Shown here piece after piece: positions 35,827 to 45,155 of a stretch of 64,000 bases of DNA; within the stretch, counting starts at the first letter, position 1, and every line of letters begins with the position of its first letter. Position numbers and translations under genes: made by a program. Origin of the DNA: Labrys sedimenti (GTDB lineage: Bacteria; Pseudomonadota; Alphaproteobacteria; Rhizobiales; Labraceae); assembly GCF_034424805.1 (NCBI RefSeq), contig NZ_JAXOUF010000004.1:372001-436000 (forward strand). Reading direction: 5' to 3'. Under the pieces are notes generated by a model. That model had not been told where the DNA came from. It ran no database searches and saw only the letters and a list, made by a program, of their open reading frames with translations.

Positions 35827-37017
35827 ATGACAAGCGATCGACCAATCCATATTGGGGTGCTGTTCTCGAAAACGGGTTGGACCGCGGCAACCGAGCGCAG
35901 CATGCTGTCCGCGACCAAATTCGCCATCGACGAGATCAATGAGGCAGGGGGCATAAACGGGCGCGAGCTCGTTCCGATCTATGGCGATCCCGAGGGAAAG
36001 CCATCAGCATATCAGGATATGGCCCGCGAACTTTTGTCGGAAAGGAAGGCAAGCATTATCCTTGGATGCTATACTTCCAGCCAACGCAAGGCCGTCTTGA
36101 GTGTCCTGGACCGGGAGCATGGATTATTGTGCTACCCGGCGCAATATGAAGGCTTCGAATATTCAAGGAATATCGTTTATTTTGGCGCAGTTCCTAATCA
36201 GAATAGTTTTTTCCTAGGATCCTATCTTCTGGAGAACTTCACGCCGAGACTGTACATCGTTGGTTCGGATTATGTGTGGCCGCGTGAATCCGGGAGGATC
36301 ATGGCAGATCTGATCAGCTCCCGCGATGGCGAGATCGTTGGCCAGCGCTACCTTCCAGAAGAAGCGTCGATTGAAGAATTCGACGCCCTGATCAAGGACA
36401 TGAAAAGCCGCAAACCGGATATCGTGTTCAACAATTTCGTCGGCAATTCGAATGTGAAATTCTACAAGGCCTATGCCGACAACGGCCTCGACGCCTATCA
36501 GATGCCGGTGGCAAGCTTGACGACCAGCGAAACCGACATCCGGGAAATCGGCATCGGTGCAGCATCCGGCCATATTACCGCGGCCACCTATTTCCAGTCG
36601 CAAACCAACTTGGCAAACAGGTCGTGCCTCGAACGGTACCAGGCCGTGCATGGCGAACAGCCAAATGCGAACATGGGCTGGGAGGCCGCCTACACCCAGG
36701 CCCATGTGGTCGCGCAGGCGATGCGGCAGTGCGATTCCGACAACGTCAATCTCGTACGCGCGCAAATCCTCGGTTCGACCTTCGACGCGCCGCAGGGTGT
36801 GATCGCCATCGACCCGTTGAATTCCCACGCGCATGTCTGGCCCAAGATTGGAGTCGTGCGAGAGGACGGGCAGTTCGACATCGTGGCCGAGACCAGCCAC
36901 GCCATCCCCCCCGACCCGTATCGGGCCGCCTATTTCCTGGATGACGAGGACACGCCATTGCAGCCTCCCGACCTGCCGAAAACGCTTCGCGCCGACTCTT
37001 TCGGCACTCAGGAGTGA
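35827..37017 (+). CDS. amiC: AmiC-type amide/urea-sensing periplasmic-binding-fold protein
   Basis: 396 residues, no signal peptide, so cytoplasmic like AmiC and unlike ABC-transporter binding proteins. The type I periplasmic-binding fold of the FmdD/UrtA/AmiC group is clear: IHIGVLFSKTGWTAATERS, AIDEINEAGGINGREL, LLSERKASIILGCYTSSQRKAV, LLCYPAQYEGFE, YIVGSDYVWPRESGRI. In Pseudomonas, AmiC holds the antiterminator AmiR inactive until an amide binds. The next gene is AmiR-like, which fixes the assignment. A loose GGAG lies 12 bases upstream of ATG 35827; ATG 35809 is an alternative start. Confidence 0.88.
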   Translation: MTSDRPIHIGVLFSKTGWTAATERSMLSATKFAIDEINEAGGINGRELVPIYGDPEGKPSAYQDMARELLSERKASIILGCYTSSQRKAVLSVLDREHGLLCYPAQYEGFEYSRNIVYFGAVPNQNSFFLGSYLLENFTPRLYIVGSDYVWPRESGRIMADLISSRDGEIVGQRYLPEEASIEEFDALIKDMKSRKPDIVFNNFVGNSNVKFYKAYADNGLDAYQMPVASLTTSETDIREIGIGAASGHITAATYFQSQTNLANRSCLERYQAVHGEQPNANMGWEAAYTQAHVVAQAMRQCDSDNVNLVRAQILGSTFDAPQGVIAIDPLNSHAHVWPKIGVVREDGQFDIVAETSHAIPPDPYRAAYFLDDEDTPLQPPDLPKTLRADSFGTQE

Positions 37018-37098
37018 TCCAGTGATGCCTGGGAAGCCCCATGCGCTTCGACAGGCAGGCCGCTCGCGACAAACGGATGCCGGTGAGAGGATCTGATC

Positions 37099-37770
37099 AT
37101 GCGGGGTTCCCATTCCTCCAGTGGCAAGGACAGGGATCAGATGGTTTCGGTCAAGGACCTGCGATCCTTGCGTGTCCTGCTCGTCCAGCCGAAGAACAGC
37201 GAAGGCGCGGCTCTACGGTCTCATCTCATGCGGATCGGCTGTCATGTGGAAGAAATCTGGCCACCGCCGAGCACTTTCGAGAACATCGATATCGTTTTCG
37301 CAATGTTCGACCAGATCATAGAACACAAGCTGACATTTGAATGGCAGGCCGACGATCCCCCTGCGGTCCTGATCGGGGTGATCGACTATGAAAATCCCCT
37401 CGCGATCGACAGACTGCTGCGAATTCGAGCGAATGCCGTCATCGGGTTGCCGATCCGACCCTTCGGGATTCTCACCAATCTCCTGGTGACGGTGAATAAT
37501 TTCCGGCGCGAAAAGCGGCTTTGCGCAAACCTGCTCCGCATGCAGGCCAAGCTCGAAACCTGCCGCACGATCGAACGCGCCAAGCTCGCGATGATGCTTA
37601 CAAACAGCCGTTCGGAGCAGGAAGCCTATGGCATGCTGCGCCATTTGGCGATGAGACGGCGAACCACGGTGGAGGTCGTTTCCGGGGAAATCCTGAGCGC
37701 CCTCGATTGGAGCGACGATGAGGACCTGCCGGCATCCCCCAGGGAATGGTGCGATCCTGAACTTCCATGA
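37099..37770 (+). CDS. amiR: AmiR-type ANTAR antitermination regulator
   Basis: 223 residues. A degenerate receiver domain (about 20-135; LRVLLVQPKNSEGAAL, PPAVLIGVIDYENPL, without a canonical phospho-Asp pattern), a coiled linker, and a C-terminal ANTAR RNA-binding helix bundle (IERAKLAMMLTNSRSEQEAYGMLRHLAMRRRTTVEVV). It binds leader RNA and stops transcription termination. Partner of AmiC, 81 bases upstream. GAGAGGA precedes ATG 37099. No amidase gene follows; likely targets are the permease and hydantoinase genes on the opposite strand. Confidence 0.88.
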   Translation: MRGSHSSSGKDRDQMVSVKDLRSLRVLLVQPKNSEGAALRSHLMRIGCHVEEIWPPPSTFENIDIVFAMFDQIIEHKLTFEWQADDPPAVLIGVIDYENPLAIDRLLRIRANAVIGLPIRPFGILTNLLVTVNNFRREKRLCANLLRMQAKLETCRTIERAKLAMMLTNSRSEQEAYGMLRHLAMRRRTTVEVVSGEILSALDWSDDEDLPASPREWCDPELP

Positions 37771-37857
37771 CGAATGCGGGCACAGCCCGACCGGCTCTGG
37801 CGAGATCTATCGAAGATGCCGCCTTGGCGACGCCTGAGACAGGGCGGTCATGCAAGC

Positions 37858-37882
37858 CGGGCTGCACCGAAGGCGCAGCCCG
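37858..37882. terminator. Bidirectional hairpin terminator
   Basis: CGGGCTGC (37858-37865) pairs with GCAGCCCG (37875-37882) around a 9-base loop, between the convergent amiR-like and NCS1 permease genes. Confidence 0.65.
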
Positions 37883-37892
37883 CAATGGTGTT

Positions 37893-39536
37893 CTACGTTG
37901 CCGAACTGCGCCTGGAGTCGAGCATGACCGGCTCGCAGTTCCCGACATAGGTTCTCGCCTCCGCCCGGGCTGCCACCAGGAATTCGCGGCGGTCGGAGGC
38001 ACATGCCAGGCAAATCGGTTCATGACGGAATGATGGGTCGCGATCCATTTCGTGGGCAATATAGGCCTGGGAACAATGACTGCAGCGGATCCTTGCGGTC
38101 CAGGGATCGTCGACCTCGCGTCTGGGGTCGTGCGGCCGCTCCACGATATACCAGTTCGCGCGCGCGATCCCCAGAGACGCCGCATAGATGACGACGGCTA
38201 TCGCAAGGGTGATCGGCGGTGCCCAGATGCCGCCGAAGCTGCCGCCGAATACCAGGAGCAGGCAGCCGACTACCGATGCCACCACCCAGGCTCCGAGTCC
38301 GCCCGGGTTGACCAGCGGAACCCGGCCGGGACGAAACTCCAGCATGTCGGCCTTGATCCCGCGCAGATAGCACCAGCCGACATGGGTCATGGCAACGCCA
38401 ACCCAGGCGACGATGATCACGCCCTGGAACTGCAGCGTCTGCAGCAGGTAGCCGAAGACATTGGTGAGCATCACCAGGAAGATCACGACCGACATGATCG
38501 CCACCCACACGGTGCGGGGCAAAGAGATCTTGAATGCCCGCGCAAAGAAGTTCTGCATGTTGGTGGATGAAAGATAGAAGTTGATCGTGTTGATCCTGGT
38601 CTGGCTGACCCAGACCAGAAGCACGCCGAAAGGCCCCATTAGCGCCACGATGCCAATGATCGCCGACGTCTCCGACAACGGCCCCACGATCGGAATGGTC
38701 TCGGCGATGAAGATCCCGACTGCGCCGTTGATCAGCAGTGTGACGACATAGAAGGGAATGCCGAAGCTCGTATTGCCGTTGGCAATCGCATCCTCCTTGC
38801 GGCCGAAGCGGGCTACGTCCCACGTCATCATCACCACGACCCACACGCCCATATAGACCGTGAAGGCGAACCACCAGCCAGGAACACCCATGTCGGCGCT
38901 CTTTGCTGGAAGATGAGTCAGCCAGTTGTTTGAATATCCATGTGTAACGATCGCCCAGATGACGCAGGCGATGAGGCCAAGGACATAGAGAGGAAGCAAA
39001 ACCCCGTTGATCCGGTCCAGCCAGGTGCGGACGCCGCGCATGACCAGAGGGGCGCTGTAGCAGCAGACGATGAAATACCACAGGCTCATCGGTCCGCCGA
39101 AATAGTCCTGAAGAGCGATCGCAACGATGGTGCCCTCGGCAATGGCGTAATAGGTGATCGTCACCCCGAACAGCAGCGCGGCGAACGTTGCGCCGACCTG
39201 CCCGAAAACCGCTCGGGAAAACAGCGCCACATTCGTACCGCTTCGTGCCGCAAAGCGGGCGGCGACATTGCACAGAACGCCGTAGACCACGGTCGATAGC
39301 GCAATGCCGATCAGCGTATCGACCGTGCCGACCGACAATGCGACGGTGCTGCCGACGACGACCCAGAACATGGCGCTCATCAGGCCGAACCAGGCCATCG
39401 CAAGCGAAAATCGCGAGCTACGCCAGGTCGGCGGCACGATATGCAAAGAGAAATCCTCGGCGGCCGCCTGGCGCAAGACTCCAGGCTCGTCCTGGTAGAT
39501 GATGTCAGGTTTTGGAACGCTACTGGCTTGGTCCAT
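37893..39536 (-). CDS. NCS1-family purine/pyrimidine/hydantoin permease with C-terminal zinc-ribbon tail
   Basis: 547 residues. About twelve membrane helices of the nucleobase-cation-symport-1 family (Mhp1, CodB, allantoin permease relatives), with SLAMAWFGLMSAMFWVVVGS, GTNVALFSRAVFGQVGA and NTINFYLSSTNMQNFF. After the last helix (about residue 455) a cytosolic tail carries two CxxC pairs (IRCSHCSQAY near 483-486 and ICLACASD near 508-511), a putative zinc ribbon. Neighbouring hydantoinase-type genes on the same strand suggest a hydantoin, allantoin or similar ring as cargo. Strong AGGGG ribosome-binding site. Confidence 0.9.
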   Translation of the reverse strand: MDQASSVPKPDIIYQDEPGVLRQAAAEDFSLHIVPPTWRSSRFSLAMAWFGLMSAMFWVVVGSTVALSVGTVDTLIGIALSTVVYGVLCNVAARFAARSGTNVALFSRAVFGQVGATFAALLFGVTITYYAIAEGTIVAIALQDYFGGPMSLWYFIVCCYSAPLVMRGVRTWLDRINGVLLPLYVLGLIACVIWAIVTHGYSNNWLTHLPAKSADMGVPGWWFAFTVYMGVWVVVMMTWDVARFGRKEDAIANGNTSFGIPFYVVTLLINGAVGIFIAETIPIVGPLSETSAIIGIVALMGPFGVLLVWVSQTRINTINFYLSSTNMQNFFARAFKISLPRTVWVAIMSVVIFLVMLTNVFGYLLQTLQFQGVIIVAWVGVAMTHVGWCYLRGIKADMLEFRPGRVPLVNPGGLGAWVVASVVGCLLLVFGGSFGGIWAPPITLAIAVVIYAASLGIARANWYIVERPHDPRREVDDPWTARIRCSHCSQAYIAHEMDRDPSFRHEPICLACASDRREFLVAARAEARTYVGNCEPVMLDSRRSSAT

Positions 39537-39966
39537 GATGTCCCCTCTGTGGTCGCGGTCGCACCAATGACGGCTGGGGAACCAGGGATCAGTGGCCGGT
39601 CCGCAGGATGTGAAATTCCAACCGTCTCTTGGCGCGGCTGGCTGTTTCCCTACACGCGAGAACTACCTTCAGCAGGTGCATGCGCGGGCCTGCTCGCGCA
39701 GAAGGCGAAGCGATGGAAGCCCATATCATCGAAGATGTGCGCGTTGCCCTGAACACGATGGCGTTGGCGTTCCCAGCCAACCCAGCGCGACTGCAGACCG
39801 CCCCAAGGAGCGGCACTAAAGCGTTTTGCGATCTGGTGGAATCACCAAGAACCGCAAAGACGCGTCGAACCAAAGAGTGAGGGCAATGCAGCGGTTGGGT
39901 CTAAACGCGCTTTGCTCCAGTGCGGAGGCGGAGCGTTCCGTGCTCCGCCTCCCCTCCGCGGTCGCC
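39537..39966. other. Intergenic region between permease and hydantoinase B genes
   Basis: 430 bases; its right half is a repeat copy (39821-39920, listed separately). The left half holds the permease leader; no gene is supported. Confidence 0.45.
39821..39920. repeat. Dispersed palindromic intergenic repeat, best-conserved copy
   Basis: GCGTTTTGCG (39821-39830) is complementary to CGCAAAGACGC (39853-39863, one bulge); between them GGTG-gaat-CACC makes an inner stem. A tail follows (CGTCGAACCAAAGAG, GCGGTTGGG, CGCGCTTTGCTCCAG). The same order of blocks is found at 13811-13910 and, in part, at 4675, 19046 and, inverted and short, at 12236. Confidence 0.7.
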
Positions 39967-42051
39967 TCAGGCAGCCCGGGATCTTTGGGTCGCTTCCTGG
40001 CCCAGGACCGCCAGCGTCTTGCCCCAATAGGGCACGACCCTGCGCTTGAGCATTTGGCGAAACTGACTGGTCGTGTTGGGCAGGAGGGTGCCATCACCCC
40101 AATCGAGGATCACGCCATATTGCCGGACGCAATCCATCTCGTTGAGCTTTCCGGCGCGATAGTCCGCGGCAATCGTCTCGGCATCCGCATCGAGCCAGCC
40201 CAGGCGAGCCGCGGCGATGTGCTGGCGCTCCCTCTCGGTTGCCTCGACATCGACCTCGTACTGGGCCAGGTCGCGGTCGATCACCCTGATGACGACACCA
40301 TAGTCGATCCGCGCGCGCTCAAGGCTGACATATTCGTCGGCCACGTCCTCGCAAACCAGTTGCGGGTCGCGCAGCAAGGGGTCGCCGACGCCGCCGCCAC
40401 CGGCGGATGGGCGCGTGAACACGTCGTCCAGCTCGATCGGCAGGTTGGAGAAGATGGACCCGAGATAGCGCTCCTTCTCCGTCCCCTTGTTGAGCCAGAC
40501 GCCGTGCGGGATCGAGGGCAGGCCGCCCCACATACCCCATGTGACGGAGCGCTCGCGATCGCAGCAATAGGACACCACGATGCGCTCGCCCTCGAAGACG
40601 GAGCCCCCCTTCTCGGCGCCAAGCCCGCCTCGGGACTCCCCGGGACCGGCCGAGTCCTGAACGAAATCATGGCATTTCGTCAGCACGGGAGCGAGGCGCT
40701 CCTGGCCCTCGAGGGGCTGGATGCCATATTGCGCGCCGAACACCGGGGCCGTGGCATTGAAGCCGTCTCGGCCGTTGCGACCGCCCCAGCCTCCTGCCAT
40801 CCAGTCATACCACATGAAATAGGGACGCCCTTTGATCCTGGTGTCGCGCCCTCCAACCAGCAGATATTCGAGATTGAAGGCGCAACCCATGGTGCGTTCA
40901 GGCAGGATCTCGGCCCAAAGGCCGAACACCGAGTTCATCAGCTTTTCGAACGGGCCTGAACAAAAGCCGGCGCAGGGGCTCGGCCAATCGGCGTTGACGA
41001 CGGTCCCCGGCTCTCCCACATTCACCGTCACGGCTCGGTAGAGGCCGGAGTTCAGCGGCAGGTCCGGGAACTGATATTTGGTTCCCGCCACGATACCCGC
41101 GAACGAACCCCCATAGGCCGCGTTGAGGAAGGTGGAAATCTGCGGATGCGATCCCGACAGATCGTAATGCGCATGATTGCCATCGATCGTGAACTTGATC
41201 TTGATCGGGATCAGGCCCTCCTCAAGCTTGGGATCCTGATCGATATAGTCCTCGGCGTACCAGGTGCCGTCCGGCAGCTCAGCCAGACGCGCGCGCATGA
41301 GCACTTCCACCCAGTCCTGCACCTCCTGGAACGCGGTCTTGATCGTTTCGACGCCGTATTTTTCGCAGAGCCTGATGATCTCGCGTTCGGCGACGGCGGT
41401 CGCCTCGGCCTGCGCCTGCATGTCACCAATGACATCGCCGGGGTTGCGCGTATTGGCGGCGATCATGCGGGCCACGTCTTCGAGCCAGACGCCTTTGCTC
41501 CAGACACGCACCGGCGTGATGCGCAGCCCTTCGCCCATGTGGTCGAGCGCTGTGATGTTGAAGGACCCCGGCGCTGCGCCCCCCATGTCGGCCCAATGGC
41601 CATTCGCCTGCGAGTATCCGATCAACTCGCCCTTGTAGAACATCGGGCGCAGGATCCGCGTGTCGTTGAAGTGACTGCCGCCGCGGAACGGGTCGTTGAT
41701 GATGAAGACGTCGCCGGGGTGGATGTCGTCGCCGAACGCCTCGATCACCGCCTTGCAGGTATAGTGGAGCGTTCCCACATGCGCGGCGATGTCGCCTGTT
41801 CCCTGCATCACCAGGTTGCCTTGGGGATCGCTCAGCCCCGACGAGAAGTCGCGGCAGTAGATCACGAACGAATAGCAGGTTCTCAGCAGCTGCTCGGCCA
41901 TCTGGTCGACGATGTTGACGAAGGCGTTGCGCAGAACCTCGAATGTGATCGGGTCGAGTGTGGTCTTGAACACCGTCTTCCGATCCGCAGGGAGGGGCGG
42001 ATGCTGGATGCCCTTGTCGGACAGCCCTGCATATTTGTCGGAGTTGCTCAT
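39967..42051 (-). CDS. hyuB: Hydantoinase B / oxoprolinase family subunit
   Basis: 694 residues, longer than the common 520-600 of HyuB. With HyuA it forms an ATP-dependent cyclic-amide hydrolase (5-oxoprolinase, N-methylhydantoinase, caprolactamase) or an acetone-carboxylase-like enzyme. Hallmarks: LDPITFEVLRNAFVNIVDQMAEQL, SSGLSDPQGNLVMQGTGDIAAHVG, GDVFIINDPFRGGSHFNDTR, GHWADMGG and GGGGVGDPL. GAGAGGAA precedes ATG 42051, and the 38-base gap after hyuA points to one operon. No acetone-carboxylase gamma subunit follows, which favours a hydantoinase or lactamase role. Confidence 0.88.
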   Translation of the reverse strand: MSNSDKYAGLSDKGIQHPPLPADRKTVFKTTLDPITFEVLRNAFVNIVDQMAEQLLRTCYSFVIYCRDFSSGLSDPQGNLVMQGTGDIAAHVGTLHYTCKAVIEAFGDDIHPGDVFIINDPFRGGSHFNDTRILRPMFYKGELIGYSQANGHWADMGGAAPGSFNITALDHMGEGLRITPVRVWSKGVWLEDVARMIAANTRNPGDVIGDMQAQAEATAVAEREIIRLCEKYGVETIKTAFQEVQDWVEVLMRARLAELPDGTWYAEDYIDQDPKLEEGLIPIKIKFTIDGNHAHYDLSGSHPQISTFLNAAYGGSFAGIVAGTKYQFPDLPLNSGLYRAVTVNVGEPGTVVNADWPSPCAGFCSGPFEKLMNSVFGLWAEILPERTMGCAFNLEYLLVGGRDTRIKGRPYFMWYDWMAGGWGGRNGRDGFNATAPVFGAQYGIQPLEGQERLAPVLTKCHDFVQDSAGPGESRGGLGAEKGGSVFEGERIVVSYCCDRERSVTWGMWGGLPSIPHGVWLNKGTEKERYLGSIFSNLPIELDDVFTRPSAGGGGVGDPLLRDPQLVCEDVADEYVSLERARIDYGVVIRVIDRDLAQYEVDVEATERERQHIAAARLGWLDADAETIAADYRAGKLNEMDCVRQYGVILDWGDGTLLPNTTSQFRQMLKRRVVPYWGKTLAVLGQEATQRSRAA

Positions 42052-42089
42052 GCTGTTCTTCCTCTCCATGTTCCTATGCCTGGCATCGC

Positions 42090-44162
42090 TTATGCGGCGT
42101 CGAGCTTGATCTGGATGTTGAGCCACTCGTCGATATGGGCGACGCAGTCCGGCGGGATGACGGTGGTCGAGTCGAGCTGGTCGATGACGGCGGGTCCCTT
42201 GATCGTGACCCCGGCCGCCAGATGATCGCGGTCATAGAGGTTGGTGGTCATCGCCTCGGCCTGTCCGTGGAACCAGACCTGCCTCGTTCCCTTGGGCGTC
42301 GCCTGGGCATCCTTGTCGATCTTGACTTTCGGGAAGGAGGGTTTGGGGGTGACGCCGATGGCGCGAACGGTCAGACGATAGATTTCGACCGGAAAGTCCT
42401 CACGCCGGAAGTTGTGCGCCTTCTGATATTCGTTGTGGAAGATCGCGATCGCCTCTTTCATCGATTTGATCTGGCCGGAAACCGGCACCGCCAGCGAACG
42501 CCACTGGCCACGATAGCGCATGTCGACGAGACGCTGGAACGTCATGTCCTTCTCGTCGACGCCGTCGGTTTCAAGTCGCTGGCGCCCTTCGGCTTCGATC
42601 TCCCTGAACGCCGCCTCGATGTCGGCCGGATCGGCCTCGACGGCATCCTTGAAGAACATCCGGGTCACGTCGTGCTGGACATCGACGAGCATGCAGCCGA
42701 CTGCGGAGGTCACGCCGGGGTTTGGCGGCACCACCACGACCGGAATGTTGAGCTCGCGCGCGATGTCGACGCCGTGCAGGGGGCCAGCACCTCCAAAGGC
42801 CACCAGCGCGAAATCACGCGGATCGTGGCCCCGGGCAATGGAGATCAGGCGAACTGCATCGGCCATATTGGCGTTTGCGACCCGCAGCGTGGCGAGCGAG
42901 GCCTCGATCACATTGAGCCCGAGCGGCTCGGCGATTTTGGTCATTGCCACCAGGGCGGCATCACGATCGAGCTTCATCGTGCCACCTGCCAGTTCGGTAC
43001 CAACGCGTCCCAGGATGATGTTCGCATCAGTGTTGGTCGGTTCGGTGCCCCCGGCCTTGTAGCAGGCGGGACCGGGCACGGAGCCGGCCGATTGCGGGCC
43101 GTTACGCAGCGACCCGGCCTTGTCGAGCCAGGAGAGCGAGCCGCCACCTGCGCCAATGGTGAGAACCTCGACCGAGGGGAAGCAGATCGGGTGGCCCCAG
43201 TCGACCTCCCACTTGTCGGTCATCCGCAGATGGCCGTCTGCTGCGAGCGAAATATCGGCCGATGTTCCACCCATATCCAGGCCGATTGCATTCTTGTAGC
43301 CGCACAGGCCGGCGAAATGCCTGCTCGCGATCGCTCCTGCCGCGATGCCTGAAGCCGCAAGCCGCGCCGCATATTTTTCCGCCGTCGCCGGCGTTATCAC
43401 GCCGCCGCCGGAATGCAGGAGCAGCACGTCGGCCTCATACCCGGCCTCAGTGGTTCTGCGGTCGATATCGCGCGCATAGGGCCGGATGATCGGCGCCAGG
43501 ATCGTATTGGCGACCGTCGTGGAAAACCGGTCGTCCTCGAAGATCTCCGGATGGGTTTCGTGCGAGGTCGTGATTGCGACATCCGGCCCGAGCTCTTCGG
43601 CAAGAATTTCGGCCATTCGCAGTTCGTGAGCGCCGTTGACATAGGCGTTGATGAAGCACACTGCGACAGCGGTCACTTTCCGCTTGTGCAGGATGCGCGC
43701 TACTTCGCGAGCCTCGGCCTCGTTGAATGGCTCGATGACCTCGCCGCGATAGTTGATGCGTTCGGTAACGGCGAAACGATCGCGCCGGCGAACATAGGGC
43801 GGAGTGCCTTCCTTGTAGGCATCCCAGGGGTCTTCTCTGGTACCGCGCCCGATTTCGAGAACATCGCGGAAACCCTTGGTCGTCACCATTGCCGCGGGCT
43901 TGAAATTGCGGGTTATCAGCGCATTGGTGGCGATCGTCGTGCCGTGGGTAAACAGTTCCACGTCATGCCAATCGATCCGAGCCGCGGCAGCGCCATTCAT
44001 GACGGCATCAATCGGATTGGATGTGCTTGGGACTTTTGCAACGGTCTGGTTGCCGTTGGAGTCCAGAATGAAAACGTCGGTGAATGTTCCTCCAACGTCT
44101 ATGGCAACTCGAACACGTGACCCATTAGACGCATAGCTGCTCAGTCTTCCGTCTATATTCAT
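42090..44162 (-). CDS. hyuA: Hydantoinase A / oxoprolinase family ATP-binding subunit
   Basis: 690 residues. ASKHA-type ATPase half of the hydantoinase/oxoprolinase pair: phosphate-1 motif VAIDVGGTFTDVFIL, THGTTIATNALITR, KRKVTAVAVCFINAYVN, the IGLDMGGTSADI segment and GGAGPLHGVDIARELNI. It phosphorylates the amide so that HyuB can open the ring. First gene of hyuA-hyuB with a strong GGAGGAG. Its leader contains two hairpins that could be an antitermination target for the AmiR-like protein encoded 7 kb away. Confidence 0.9.
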   Translation of the reverse strand: MNIDGRLSSYASNGSRVRVAIDVGGTFTDVFILDSNGNQTVAKVPSTSNPIDAVMNGAAAARIDWHDVELFTHGTTIATNALITRNFKPAAMVTTKGFRDVLEIGRGTREDPWDAYKEGTPPYVRRRDRFAVTERINYRGEVIEPFNEAEAREVARILHKRKVTAVAVCFINAYVNGAHELRMAEILAEELGPDVAITTSHETHPEIFEDDRFSTTVANTILAPIIRPYARDIDRRTTEAGYEADVLLLHSGGGVITPATAEKYAARLAASGIAAGAIASRHFAGLCGYKNAIGLDMGGTSADISLAADGHLRMTDKWEVDWGHPICFPSVEVLTIGAGGGSLSWLDKAGSLRNGPQSAGSVPGPACYKAGGTEPTNTDANIILGRVGTELAGGTMKLDRDAALVAMTKIAEPLGLNVIEASLATLRVANANMADAVRLISIARGHDPRDFALVAFGGAGPLHGVDIARELNIPVVVVPPNPGVTSAVGCMLVDVQHDVTRMFFKDAVEADPADIEAAFREIEAEGRQRLETDGVDEKDMTFQRLVDMRYRGQWRSLAVPVSGQIKSMKEAIAIFHNEYQKAHNFRREDFPVEIYRLTVRAIGVTPKPSFPKVKIDKDAQATPKGTRQVWFHGQAEAMTTNLYDRDHLAAGVTIKGPAVIDQLDSTTVIPPDCVAHIDEWLNIQIKLDAA

Positions 44163-44609
44163 AGGCGGACTCCTCCAGATTTACGTTGGACAGTGTGATC
44201 CGGACAGCACAACGCATGTCGTGCTGTACGATTATCTTTTATGTTTGGGGGGATGGTCACGCACAGTACCTACTGCGCGCTGCGCAACGTGCCGTGACCG
44301 CGTTCTCTGTTGAACGTAACTGGTAGCATACGCACAAAATACTGAATTCGCCAAACGTTTTTTTACGGATCTCTGGCTTGGGCCGAAGACTCCCCGTTTG
44401 CGAAGATAAGTGGGGCCGGAAGAGGCGATGAGCTTGAAAAAAGCTCTGCCCAGACGTCCGTGAGCGTCCTGCCTCGGAATGAGCCTCCAAGCCCCCCGCG
44501 GGACACTTCAGACCTCGCTCTCCCGGCCGGCCTCCGAGAATGGGCTCGCCTTTGGGATTCTGGTCGGTCGACGCGAGGATTGTTACAAAGGCGGGGCAAG
44601 CCCGCTGTC
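44163..44609. other. Intergenic region: hyuA leader and 3' side of nsrR
   Basis: No gene supported. Minus-strand leader hairpins are at 44204-44299 (listed separately). A purine/AT-rich stretch around 44330-44370 may be the hyuA promoter region. Confidence 0.4.
44204..44299 (-). promoter_or_regulatory. Two strong hairpins in the hyuA leader
   Basis: Nearest hyuA, ACAGCAC (44204-44210) pairs with GTGCTGT (44221-44227), extendable inward to about ten pairs. Upstream, GGTCACG (44255-44261) pairs with CGTGACC (44293-44299) with more pairing inside. Two successive leader hairpins suit ANTAR-type antitermination, but the loops do not clearly show the A1/G4 hexaloop rule. Confidence 0.4.
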
Positions 44610-45029
44610 TTACGAGGCTCTCAGCAGGTAGCCGAAATCGCCTTTGCGGGCGACGATGTCCGCCAAGGAATAGCGATCGAGTGTCGCCAGGAACGATTGC
44701 AGCGCTTCGTCCAGCACGCTTGTGAGACCGCAGGCTGGCGCGATGATGCAGGAACCGCAGCCGACCAGGTCAAAATCGTCCTCGGTATGACGGACGAGGG
44801 CGCCGACATTGATGTCGGCAGCGGGCTTGGCCAGGCGTATGCCGCCATGGCGGCCGCGCACGCTTTCCAGATAGCCCGCATTTACCAGATCGTTGACGAC
44901 CTTCATCAAATGGTTCTGCGAGATGGCATAGGCGCGCGCCATGTCGCCGATCGAGCATAACGTGTCCGGCTTCCTGGCAAGGTACAGCAGCACGCGCATG
45001 GCGTAGTCGGTGTAGCGCGTCAATCGCAC
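44610..45029 (-). CDS. nsrR: NO-sensing repressor NsrR (Rrf2 family)
   Basis: 139 residues. Rrf2 winged helix (RLTRYTDYAMRVLLYLA, AYAISQNHLMKVVNDLV, GYLESVRGRHGGIRLA) with the three-Cys cluster CGSCIIAPAC that ligates the [Fe-S] cluster nitrosylated by NO. Start GTG 45029 with GGAG seven bases upstream. Divergent from the NO dioxygenase gene, with two palindromic NsrR-like operators between. It should repress hmp, and probably itself, until NO appears. Confidence 0.93.
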   Translation of the reverse strand: MRLTRYTDYAMRVLLYLARKPDTLCSIGDMARAYAISQNHLMKVVNDLVNAGYLESVRGRHGGIRLAKPAADINVGALVRHTEDDFDLVGCGSCIIAPACGLTSVLDEALQSFLATLDRYSLADIVARKGDFGYLLRAS

Positions 45030-45045
45030 CGATTTGCTCCAAAAA

Positions 45046-45068
45046 AATATGCATCATTGTTGCATGTT
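45046..45068. promoter_or_regulatory. NsrR operator 1
   Basis: ATATGCATC and TGTTGCATG half-sites form a 23-base near-palindrome matching the NsrR consensus of paired RATGCAT-type halves; it lies 17 bases upstream of the nsrR start and between the divergent genes. Confidence 0.8.
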
Positions 45069-45083
45069 TTATTTCGCCGGTAT

Positions 45084-45105
45084 AGATGCGTCCAGAATAC
45101 ATGTT
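45084..45105. promoter_or_regulatory. NsrR operator 2 (weaker)
   Basis: AGATGCGTCC and GAATACATGTT form a second, less perfect dyad of the same type, 38 bases from the first site (about four helical turns, dyad to dyad) and about 50 bases before hmp. Confidence 0.5.
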
Positions 45106-45155
45106 TTGTCTCGATCAAACCCTGTCCCGAAAGCCTCCAAATTACAGGAGATGTC

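Noticed and set aside
35827..37017. Call as an ABC-transporter urea/branched-chain substrate-binding protein
   Set aside because: There is no signal peptide and no permease or ATPase beside it; the adjacent ANTAR gene makes AmiC the better call.
39967..44162. Call as acetone carboxylase (tempting because the MimA-type monooxygenase can act on acetone)
   Set aside because: No gamma subunit gene follows, and the nearby AmiC/AmiR and NCS1 permease point to cyclic amides or ureides; it cannot be excluded without alignment.
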